A program made the position numbers and the translations under genes. From VMCP01 sp964527775 (GTDB taxonomy: Bacteria; Bacteroidota; Bacteroidia; NS11-12g; UBA955): a stretch of 64,000 nt of DNA. The stretch is taken from contig CAZGQS010000009.1 of assembly GCA_964527775.1 (NCBI GenBank), positions 10,887 to 74,886 on the forward strand. Direction: 5' to 3'. Below are positions 17,263-24,335 of this stretch, piece by piece (position 1 is the first letter of the stretch; the number at the start of each line of letters is the position of its first letter). The notes below the pieces were generated by a model that ran no database searches, was not told the DNA's origin, and was given only the letters and a program-made list of their open reading frames with translations.

Positions 17263-18873
17263 GTGCTGTCTCAAAAGCTAGATTATATCGCCCAATTACT
17301 CACCGAAGTCGGAATCACCCAATGGGTGGTATCTCCAGGTTCTAGAAATGCACCTATTGTAGCGGCACTTTTACGAAACGGACATAATCTTCACAGCCTC
17401 CCAGATGAGCGATCAGCGGCTTTTGCTGCCCTAGGCATGGCTCAAGCAAATCAATTCCCTGCGGCGTTTCTTTGCACATCGGGATCAGCCTTAGTCAACG
17501 CTTTCCCAGCGGTGGTTGAAGCGTATTACCAACGCATACCCTTGCTGATTGTATCGGCTGACCGCCCCGAAGAACTCATTGACCAATGGGACGGCCAAAC
17601 TTTGAGACAACCCGGTATTTTTGGAACCTATTCCCGGCACGCACATCATTGCAATCCGAGAAAAACTGATTTTGCTCAACTTCAACAAGGACTCTACTCT
17701 TTATTTACGGAAGCATTCATTGACATTCCCGGTCCAATCCATTTAAATATAGCACTTTCGGAGCCCATATACGAAGGTATTTCAGAAAATGCCACTCATT
17801 TTGAGGTTCCTCCGTTTGTATTTAAAGCCATCAAGCAACCCGAAGTCACCATAGACTCGGTCGCGCAACAGTTGAATGGGTTTTCAAAAATTGCCGTTTT
17901 GGTAGGACAAAATCCTCCATCAGATACTCTTTCTTCTGTTTTAGCTCAATTGGAAAATCACTTACCAGTTTTCACCGACGTTTGCAGTTCACAACAGCAA
18001 TTCGGTTTAAAAGGTTGGGATTTCGCTCTATTGAAAAGAGATATTCCTTCAGATTTATCCCCTGATTTATTGATCACCCTAGGAACGGTTACCCTGTCTA
18101 AACCCCTTAAAAACTTCCTCAAGAAACACAAACCCAAGCACCTGCATCTCGGTTCTTACAGTGAAATTGGAGATCCCTTTGAAACGGCACCCAAATGGAT
18201 ACCTTGTTTTGAAGCAGATTATTTGCAAGGTGTTGTAGAATGCTTGAAGGAGCAGAATGCCCTTGATCAGCATTTCCTTACCTGTAAGAATTTTCTGGCT
18301 GACTGGAATCACTTTTTAGGAAATCAAACCTTAAAACCCCAAGATTTATCAGAACCCTTCGCTTCAGAATTGGCTTGGATGAAGGCGTTGTTTCAGAAAC
18401 TGAATGGAGATCATTTGGTGCATTTGGGTAATTCGATGTCGGTTCGCTACGGAAGTTGGTCCACTCCCACCCAAGCTCAGATTTATTCAAACCGCGGAGT
18501 CAGCGGCATTGATGGTTGTTTGAGCACCGCTGTGGGCTCAGCATGGGCAAATCTAGATAAAACCGTAATTGCCATTGTAGGTGATGTGACCGCCGTATAT
18601 GATTCAAACGCCTTTTGGACCAACCTACCTCCAAATTTGAGAGTGGTCATATTCAACAATACCGGCGGAAGAATTTTTGATTGGATTGAAGGGCCTAACT
18701 CATATGAACCCTTACGAGAGTTCATTCATACGCCCAGAAAGTTCAACTTTAAGCATCTAGCTGCCCAATTTGAGGTTGAACATGCTTCTTACCGCATTTC
18801 GGAAATTGATAACAGCATTCAGGATTTATTTTTTGCAAAAAATGCAAAACTTATTGAGCTTATTTCTCAATAA
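17263..18873 (+). CDS. menD: 2-succinyl-5-enolpyruvyl-6-hydroxy-3-cyclohexene-1-carboxylate synthase
   Basis: MenD is the thiamine-diphosphate enzyme that joins 2-oxoglutarate to isochorismate in menaquinone synthesis. It shows the family N-terminus WVVSPGSRNAPIVAALL, the DERSAAFAALGMA Glu region and CTSGSALVNAFPAVVEA. The TPP-binding SRGVSGIDGCLSTAVG and GDVTAVYDSNAF motifs are in the C-terminal half. The start is GTG at 17263, 15 nt after the MBL gene stop. The rest of the men pathway is not in the window. The 3' end overlaps the convergent smpB by 7 bp. Confidence 0.96.
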   Translation: MLSQKLDYIAQLLTEVGITQWVVSPGSRNAPIVAALLRNGHNLHSLPDERSAAFAALGMAQANQFPAAFLCTSGSALVNAFPAVVEAYYQRIPLLIVSADRPEELIDQWDGQTLRQPGIFGTYSRHAHHCNPRKTDFAQLQQGLYSLFTEAFIDIPGPIHLNIALSEPIYEGISENATHFEVPPFVFKAIKQPEVTIDSVAQQLNGFSKIAVLVGQNPPSDTLSSVLAQLENHLPVFTDVCSSQQQFGLKGWDFALLKRDIPSDLSPDLLITLGTVTLSKPLKNFLKKHKPKHLHLGSYSEIGDPFETAPKWIPCFEADYLQGVVECLKEQNALDQHFLTCKNFLADWNHFLGNQTLKPQDLSEPFASELAWMKALFQKLNGDHLVHLGNSMSVRYGSWSTPTQAQIYSNRGVSGIDGCLSTAVGSAWANLDKTVIAIVGDVTAVYDSNAFWTNLPPNLRVVIFNNTGGRIFDWIEGPNSYEPLREFIHTPRKFNFKHLAAQFEVEHASYRISEIDNSIQDLFFAKNAKLIELISQ

Positions 18874-19322
18874 CGCGTGCGATCTAAGTCGCGTTGGATG
18901 TCTTTTTCTTTAAGGTCTTCGCGCTTATCGAAGGTTTTCTTACCTTGACCAAGACCAATTTCTAGCTTGAAAAATCCGCGATCGCTTTCAAACAACCTTA
19001 CTGGAAAAACGGCATAGCCTTTTGATTTGATGCGCGCTTCAATTTTGGCTAATTCGCGTTTATTGAGAAGGAGTTTCCGATCTCGCATGGGTTCATGGGC
19101 ATCATAACTGGCCTGCTTCCATTCCGATATATGCACATTTCTCAAGAAAAGCTCTCCATTTTCCATATAGCAATACCCATCACCCATATTCACGGAATTG
19201 CTTCTGATGGACTTTACCTCAGAACCTCTCAATTCCATACCGGTTTCAAATCGTTCTTCAATGTGATAATTGAACGACGCTTTTCGGTTGTGGATTTCTA
19301 TTTTCTTGATTCCTTTACTCAC
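18867..19322 (-). CDS. smpB: SsrA-binding protein SmpB
   Basis: SmpB binds tmRNA and brings it to stalled ribosomes for trans-translation. The 151-residue protein shows NRKASFNYHIEERFETGMEL, GSEVKSIR, NGELFLRNVHIS and the C-terminal KKTFDKREDLKEKDIQRDLDR tail that reads the mRNA channel. Its ATG overlaps the stop of the upstream thioesterase gene (ATGA). It is the last gene of a four-gene minus-strand unit that begins with the small lipoprotein at 20173. Confidence 0.98.
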   Translation of the reverse strand: MSKGIKKIEIHNRKASFNYHIEERFETGMELRGSEVKSIRSNSVNMGDGYCYMENGELFLRNVHISEWKQASYDAHEPMRDRKLLLNKRELAKIEARIKSKGYAVFPVRLFESDRGFFKLEIGLGQGKKTFDKREDLKEKDIQRDLDRTRY

Positions 19323-19714
19323 TTTGATATTTGATCAATGATGCGTTGTACTTTTTCCTTCAAGAGGATTTTTTGGCCTTGTTGTCCTTCAGCCACCAGC
19401 CTATCCCCTACATAAACCCAGAAATCACAATCAATGCTGTTGCCCTCTAGTCGAGAGATTTCAGCTTTTATCGTTACGGTTTCACCGAGCAAAGCGGGCG
19501 AGGCATGTTTGATGTTCAGAAAAGTTCCTATGCCTTCTTCGTGATCTTCTTTCATGTTGAGTACGAATTGTCGGCAGGTCCACTCAGCGTCACGTCCCAA
19601 AGAAAACGTTGAATAAAAAGGATGTACCCTTTCACCGTTGAAAGCGGCCAAATCGTTTTCTGTAACTAAAAACGACAATTGAGTTTGGTCGCCAACTTGG
19701 TGAATCGGTTTCAT
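19319..19714 (-). CDS. Hotdog-fold thioesterase-like protein
   Basis: The 131-residue protein matches the hotdog thioesterases of the fluoroacetyl-CoA type: KHASPALLGETVTIKAEI is followed by LEGNSIDCDFWVYVGDRLVAEGQQGQ. The catalytic details in this subgroup vary, and the acyl-CoA substrate is unknown. It lies between ytxJ, whose stop overlaps its start by 1 nt, and smpB, whose start overlaps its stop. The overlap implies co-translation. Confidence 0.82.
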   Translation of the reverse strand: MKPIHQVGDQTQLSFLVTENDLAAFNGERVHPFYSTFSLGRDAEWTCRQFVLNMKEDHEEGIGTFLNIKHASPALLGETVTIKAEISRLEGNSIDCDFWVYVGDRLVAEGQQGQKILLKEKVQRIIDQISK

Positions 19715-20049
19715 TAAAGTTCTTCTAAAAGCTCTTTGGGCGAAATTTCCATGTGCGAAGCATCATAGGTGCACTCGCCATTTTTCACTACAATAATTTG
19801 GGGTGATTCGTGATAAACATGGAGTTTTTCAGCGATATAATTTGACACAGGCCTATGAGCAATGAGATCTAGATAATAGAAATCTGCCTTTTCCAAGGCA
19901 CTTTGGTCTAAATTTTTCAACCGGTTCATGGCCATGGTAGATATAGAACAACGGGTAGAATGTTTAAAAAAAACGACCGGTTTCTGGGCCGAGTTTTGAA
20001 CGGCTTGATCTACTTGTTCAGTACTCAATAAATCGTGCCAACCCTGCAT
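19714..20049 (-). CDS. ytxJ: Bacillithiol-system redox-active protein YtxJ
   Basis: YtxJ proteins are thioredoxin-fold monothiol bacilliredoxin-like proteins linked to bacillithiol redox homeostasis. The diagnostic element is VVFFKHSTRCSISTMAM with a single active Cys, followed by YYLDLIAHRPVSNYIAEKL and SPQIIVVKNGE, the cis-Pro region. I place the start at ATG 20049 (MQGWHDLLST), because the upstream extension to 20145 would run antisense into the lipoprotein gene and lacks family resemblance. It starts 4 nt after the lipoprotein stop. Confidence 0.88.
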   Translation of the reverse strand: MQGWHDLLSTEQVDQAVQNSAQKPVVFFKHSTRCSISTMAMNRLKNLDQSALEKADFYYLDLIAHRPVSNYIAEKLHVYHESPQIIVVKNGECTYDASHMEISPKELLEEL

Positions 20050-20053
20050 TCTA

Positions 20054-20173
20054 TTAGCGGTTGATGGTGGTTCTCTCACCCATGCTTGGGCATTTGTCTT
20101 TTTTGCGAACGCCACATGCAGTGAACAGAGTTGCAGCGATACCAATAATTGCGATTAATTTTGCAGTCTTCAT
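20054..20173 (-). CDS. Small lipoprotein (39 aa)
   Basis: This very short lipoprotein begins MKTAKLIAIIGIAATLFTACG, with a lipobox Cys at about residue 20. A basic tail CGVRKKDKCPSMGERTTINR follows, containing a second Cys. The length and tail resemble small lipoproteins found upstream of ytxJ in Bacteroidota. It is the first gene of the ytxJ-thioesterase-smpB unit. The ATG shares the palindrome CATG (20171-20174) with the divergent methyltransferase start, so the two genes overlap by 2 bp head-to-head. Function is unknown. Confidence 0.72.
   Translation of the reverse strand: MKTAKLIAIIGIAATLFTACGVRKKDKCPSMGERTTINR
20156..20163 (+). promoter_or_regulatory. Bacteroidota -7 box TAATTTTG for the methyltransferase gene
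   Basis: TAATTTTG fits the consensus TAnnTTTG and lies 8 nt before the ATG at 20172. It lies within the coding sequence of the divergent small lipoprotein, so the two opposing promoters are probably nested in each other's genes. Confidence 0.5.
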
Positions 20174-21404
20174 GATTTCCGATTTAATATGCAAATTAAA
20201 CGCTTTTGAGGGCATTTCTCTTGCTTTGTCCGCTATTAATTCGGAAAAATCGTTGCAGAAAACACCATCACTCGGCGAACTGCAGAAAAAGTTCGGTGAA
20301 TTCATGCCCCTAGCCTTAGAACAGTTCAAGCTTAAAGATAAGGCTGTCAAGAAATTACCTACTTTTGTTTCCGGGGGATGTTTATTCGAACAACGAAGTC
20401 TTGAGCAATCAACCTCAGAAGCTGTAGCCCGTTGGAAATCGGCTTACTTTTCAGCAAAAATGGTGCTCAGCCTTACCGGCGGACTTGGAATAGACGATTG
20501 GGCTTGGCTTAAAACCGGAAGTACGGTCATCAGTTTAGACCCGAATGAGGCGCTAAATCAATTGGTCAACTTCAATTTTAGCAGATTAAATTCACATTTG
20601 GGTTACACCAGGCTGACGGTTACCGCCGAAGAATATTTAGCGGCCCATAACATAGATCAGATTACTGATTTAATATATATAGACCCTGACCGAAGACAAG
20701 AAAATGAGCGATTGGGAGGCAATTTTTCTGTTTTCCAACCCAATATTGTGGAGTTGATAGAAAAATATGGCACCCAAGATATTCCTTGGCTGATCAAATT
20801 GAGTCCTGCTACAGATTTCAGAGAAATTAGAAAATGGCTTCCTGGCAAATTGCACTTTTACAGTGTTATGCACAAATCGGAAGTGAAGGAATTATTGGTG
20901 GTGGTTCATCCCCAGAAAGCTAAAAACATCCTCCGCAGCGCGGTATTCATTAAAGAAAACGGAGAAGCTGATATCTTCAACGAAGACGATGATTTGAAAC
21001 CATTAGAAAGTGCGAGAGATGGCGAAAATTACATTTTTGAACCACACGGACATTTGAACGTGTTGGGGTTGAATGAGAAGTTCAAAGGGCTCGCTGATTT
21101 GGTATCGGTTACAACTCAAAATACCTTGTTTGTGGGACCCATGGCATTTCCGAATCATTTAGGACGGACATTAAGGGTAGATTTTGAGTTTGCCGGCAGT
21201 TTGAAAGAACTCAAACGAATGTTGAAAGATCAAAACATTGTTCAGGGGACTGTCACACCCAGGGATTGTGGGGGCATGAAAGGCCAAGAAATCTTGAAAT
21301 TTTTGGGAATAAAAGACGGCGGGAATCAGGTTGTTTTCATCACCAAAAGAGGATCAGAATTCAGGGCCTGGATAGGTATTTACTTGTTTACTCTAGACAG
21401 ATAA
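20172..21404 (+). CDS. THUMP-like class I SAM-dependent methyltransferase
   Basis: The protein has the Rossmann-fold SAM site LSLTGGLGIDDWAWLK followed by the acidic end of strand two (VISLDPNE), and an NPPY-type replacement DLIYIDPDRR. A C-terminal THUMP-like domain follows (VFIKENGEADIF and onward). Such proteins are common in Bacteroidota and are presumed RNA methyltransferases, though the target is not established. I chose ATG 20172 (MISDLICKLNAF), supported by a -7 box at 20156-20163. The 3' end overlaps hemD by 25 bp in convergent orientation. Confidence 0.87.
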   Translation: MISDLICKLNAFEGISLALSAINSEKSLQKTPSLGELQKKFGEFMPLALEQFKLKDKAVKKLPTFVSGGCLFEQRSLEQSTSEAVARWKSAYFSAKMVLSLTGGLGIDDWAWLKTGSTVISLDPNEALNQLVNFNFSRLNSHLGYTRLTVTAEEYLAAHNIDQITDLIYIDPDRRQENERLGGNFSVFQPNIVELIEKYGTQDIPWLIKLSPATDFREIRKWLPGKLHFYSVMHKSEVKELLVVVHPQKAKNILRSAVFIKENGEADIFNEDDDLKPLESARDGENYIFEPHGHLNVLGLNEKFKGLADLVSVTTQNTLFVGPMAFPNHLGRTLRVDFEFAGSLKELKRMLKDQNIVQGTVTPRDCGGMKGQEILKFLGIKDGGNQVVFITKRGSEFRAWIGIYLFTLDR

Positions 21405-22141
21405 TCTTCTAAGGCAGCCACCATACTTGGAATGTTCACCGCAGGTGCAGGAATATCCAAAATCAGATTGTGTTCTTCAATGGCCTGCTGGGTAGAACTT
21501 CCGAATCCGGCGATTCTGGTTTTATTCTGAACAAAACCGGGGAAGTTATCGTACAAAGATTTGATATCGGCGGGTGAAAAGAATACAATCACATCGTAGA
21601 AAACGTTCTCAAGGTCGCTCAAATCTGAGGAAACGGTGCGATAGATGATGACTTCGGTGAAGTCAAATTCATTTTGAGTAAAGTAATCAGGGATGCTTGG
21701 TTTGCGAATATCGCTGCAGGGGAACAAGAATTTCTCTTTCTTGTGGGTTTTGAAGAGGGTCAAGAAATCTTTTTCGTTTCCTTTGGATGTAAACATTTTA
21801 CGTTTACGAGGAACGATGTATTTCTGAACGTAATTGGAAACATTCTCATTGATTGAAAAATACTTCATCTCAGGAGAAATTTCGACCTTCATTTCTTGGG
21901 CCAAAGAAAAGAAATAATCTACGGCATTTTTGGAATTAAAGATTACTGCAGTAAAATCAGCAAAATTGACTTTTTGCTTTCTAATTTCTTTGGGAGTTAA
22001 TGGTTCAATGTGAATAAACGCCCTGAAATCAATGGTGATTTTGTACTTTTTTGCAAACTCTTCATACACGTTTCTGCCCGGTTCTGGCGGGGGTTGCGTG
22101 ATCAGAATGGATTTGACTTTGGTTTCTCTTTCCGGGTACAT
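21380..22141 (-). CDS. hemD: Uroporphyrinogen-III synthase
   Basis: HemD closes and rearranges the linear tetrapyrrole hydroxymethylbilane during haem synthesis. The 253-residue protein has the two-domain layout of the family. An N-terminal part begins SILITQPPPEPG and includes AVIFNSKNAVDYFF, and a C-terminal part includes VFFSPADIKSLYDNF and IAGFGSSTQQAIEE. Sequence conservation in HemD is low, so the call rests on these blocks and on DUF4271 directly upstream, a pairing commonly seen in Bacteroidota. It starts 3 nt after the DUF4271 stop. Confidence 0.93.
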   Translation of the reverse strand: MYPERETKVKSILITQPPPEPGRNVYEEFAKKYKITIDFRAFIHIEPLTPKEIRKQKVNFADFTAVIFNSKNAVDYFFSLAQEMKVEISPEMKYFSINENVSNYVQKYIVPRKRKMFTSKGNEKDFLTLFKTHKKEKFLFPCSDIRKPSIPDYFTQNEFDFTEVIIYRTVSSDLSDLENVFYDVIVFFSPADIKSLYDNFPGFVQNKTRIAGFGSSTQQAIEEHNLILDIPAPAVNIPSMVAALEDYLSRVNK

Positions 22142-22144
22142 GAA

Positions 22145-23086
22145 TTATGATATGTTTATTCCTAAAAACTTTAGCAAAAGCAAATAAGGGATAATTTCCA
22201 AGGTGCAAAGGTACAAAATTGAAGTGAAATTTAATGTGTTATCTTTTATTAATCCGTAAACTTGGTACAATAAACGAATTGATATCCAAATAATTAAAGA
22301 CGAATAAATGATTTTCAACCACAAAGAATTGTTGGAGTAGTCAGCATTGTAATAACTTAGAAGAAATACCGGCATGCAAATTAGGCCGAACAACAGATTG
22401 ACATTTATTTGCCTTTGAAATTGACGCAACAACACCCCTCCCATATCCATGCTTTGTGTAAAAATGTATTGAGCAAAGAGCAACAATCCATTAAAAATAC
22501 CGGTCACAATAATTGCTAAAATAAAAGTATAAATGCTGTTCAATCGGTTGTAATCAGCGGCCACAAGGTAAAGGAGAATTCCCTGACAGAAGACCAACAA
22601 TCCCAAGTTAAAAGCATGCACACTGCCGGCGGCAGAGCTTATGGCTTGTTCACGCATCAAGTCTTCGAAATAATATTGTTTGGTAAAACTGCTCATTCTG
22701 AGCTGAAATTGCTTGGCGAAAGCCGCTCTAAAATAGAGGTAATACAATATGATGAAAATACTGACCGCAAAAAACCAAAACTTCACTCTCGAAATTCTCA
22801 AATACGTTTCATGAATAAAAGGCGAGTAAGGCTCGTAAACTCGATCAACCTTAACCGAAGGTGTTTGCCAATTGAGGGCACTTTTGAATCTCCCTGAACC
22901 AGAATCCTTCGACACAGAATCCCAAAACCTAAATCCCGCTCTACTATATTTAATAACATTGCTATCAAGCAATTGCAAGGAATCTGGCTCCATTTCTACA
23001 GGAAGCGTCTGAGCCATCAATCTGTTAGATTGGGCTGTTAACATCCAAAGAAACCAAAAAAATAGCCACTTAACCTTAGAGCTCAT
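22145..23086 (-). CDS. DUF4271 membrane protein
   Basis: This 313-residue integral membrane protein begins with a signal-like segment (MSSKVKWLFFWFLWML). A periplasmic region follows, with YEPYSPFIHETYLRISR. Around six membrane helices fill the C-terminal two-thirds, matching DUF4271. Function is unknown; linkage to hemD is recurrent. I use ATG 23086 in place of the upstream in-frame start at 23134, which would overlap hemW. A -7 box TATTTTTG (23101-23108) lies 14 nt before this ATG, only 3 bp from the divergent hemW box. Confidence 0.87.
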   Translation of the reverse strand: MSSKVKWLFFWFLWMLTAQSNRLMAQTLPVEMEPDSLQLLDSNVIKYSRAGFRFWDSVSKDSGSGRFKSALNWQTPSVKVDRVYEPYSPFIHETYLRISRVKFWFFAVSIFIILYYLYFRAAFAKQFQLRMSSFTKQYYFEDLMREQAISSAAGSVHAFNLGLLVFCQGILLYLVAADYNRLNSIYTFILAIIVTGIFNGLLLFAQYIFTQSMDMGGVLLRQFQRQINVNLLFGLICMPVFLLSYYNADYSNNSLWLKIIYSSLIIWISIRLLYQVYGLIKDNTLNFTSILYLCTLEIIPYLLLLKFLGINIS

Positions 23087-23100
23087 AAAAGTCAGATTGG

Positions 23101-23119
23101 CAAAAATACAATAACTTCG
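23101..23119. promoter_or_regulatory. Back-to-back divergent -7 boxes for DUF4271 and hemW
   Basis: On the minus strand TATTTTTG (23101-23108) points to the DUF4271 gene. On the plus strand TAACTTCG (23112-23119) lies 4 nt before the hemW ATG. They are 3 bp apart, so the two polymerase footprints would overlap and only one promoter could be used at a time. Confidence 0.5.
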
Positions 23120-23123
23120 CACT

Positions 23124-24248
23124 ATGTCGGGCATCTATTTGCACATTCCCTTTTGCAGAAAAGCGTGCCACTATTGCAACTTCCATTTCAGCACATCGCT
23201 AAAGCTAAAGAATGAATTTCTTGAAGCGCTCCTGCTAGAAATTGACCGCAAAAAGAATCAACAACTGACTCTTGAAACCATCTATTTTGGTGGTGGCACT
23301 CCATCCCTGCTTGAAAAAGATGAGTTGCGCCAAATTTTGGATGCACTGAATTCGTCGTTTAATCTTTCCCAAATCCAAGAAATAACCTTAGAATGTAACC
23401 CCGAAGACATCACTTCAAAACAACTGGAATCTTGGCTGGAACTGGGTATAAATAGACTGAGTATTGGGGTTCAATCGCTCAACGATACTGAGTTGCAGTT
23501 GATGAACCGAAATCACCAGGCTGAGCAATCCAAAAAATCGGTTCAACTCGCAGTAGAAACCGGATTTCAAAACTTGACCATTGATTTGATCTATGGAACG
23601 CCTTGGAAATCCCTTCAGGAGTGGGAAAACGAACTTCGATGGGCGCTCAACTCCGGTATAACCCACATATCTGCCTATGCGTTAACGGTAGAACCCAAAA
23701 CCGCATTGGCGCATCAGGTTAAAAAAGGTCAAGTTCAAGAACCCGCAGACGAGCGAATGACCGAAGATTTCATGCTTTTACAAAAATTGATGCTTGATTT
23801 TGGATGGGACGCCTATGAAATCAGCAATTATTGCAAATCAGGACACAGATCAAAACACAATTCCAATTATTGGAAAGGTTCGGCTTATTTGGGACTTGGG
23901 CCTTCAGCTCATTCTTTTGATGGTTCGCTAACCAGAAGTTGGAATATCAGCAATAACGCTCTTTACATTGAAGGAGAAAAAAAGGGAAACCCTGCTGTAG
24001 AATTTGAGAATTTAACTTCCATGGATCGTTGCAATGAACTCATTATGACTAAATTAAGAACCAGAGAAGGTTTTCAAATCAGCGAATTAGGTGAATGGTC
24101 AGAAAGATTTAAATCCAACAATTTCATTTTTTTAAAAAACGCATACCAAAACGGTTGGATTGCAGAATTTGAAAATTCTATATCGCTCACAAATGATGGA
24201 AAACTTATATCTGATTATATAATTTCAGAACTCATGTTAATTGATTGA
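23124..24248 (+). CDS. hemW: Radical SAM haem chaperone HemW
   Basis: HemW is a radical SAM protein that delivers haem to apo-cytochromes. The 374-residue chain starts MSGIYLHIPFCRKACHYCNF; the CxxxCxxC cluster motif is followed by one more Cys-free residue and Phe, the pattern that distinguishes HemW from coproporphyrinogen dehydrogenase HemN. YFGGGTPSLL, ECNPED and INRLSIGVQSLND are also present. A likely leaderless start is discussed in the findings. Its position opposite hemD fits haem metabolism. Confidence 0.95.
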   Translation: MSGIYLHIPFCRKACHYCNFHFSTSLKLKNEFLEALLLEIDRKKNQQLTLETIYFGGGTPSLLEKDELRQILDALNSSFNLSQIQEITLECNPEDITSKQLESWLELGINRLSIGVQSLNDTELQLMNRNHQAEQSKKSVQLAVETGFQNLTIDLIYGTPWKSLQEWENELRWALNSGITHISAYALTVEPKTALAHQVKKGQVQEPADERMTEDFMLLQKLMLDFGWDAYEISNYCKSGHRSKHNSNYWKGSAYLGLGPSAHSFDGSLTRSWNISNNALYIEGEKKGNPAVEFENLTSMDRCNELIMTKLRTREGFQISELGEWSERFKSNNFIFLKNAYQNGWIAEFENSISLTNDGKLISDYIISELMLID

Positions 24249-24274
24249 TTTTTTTACACTTCCAATACAACGAG

Positions 24275-24308
24275 TTTGACCTTTCACACGTCATATATCA
24301 TATTTTTG
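24275..24308 (+). promoter_or_regulatory. Bacteroidota-type promoter of the T9SS Cys-rich gene
   Basis: TTTG at 24275-24278 and TATTTTTG at 24301-24308 are separated by 22 bp, close to the -33/-7 spacing of the Bacteroidota primary sigma factor. The ATG lies 27 nt downstream, giving a short leader. Confidence 0.55.
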
Positions 24309-24335
24309 TATAACAAATAAACTAAACACAAAACC

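Noticed and set aside
20054..20350. Longer version of the lipoprotein start at 20350
   Set aside because: The extra 59 residues have no signal-peptide character, while the ATG at 20173 gives a perfect lipoprotein signal.
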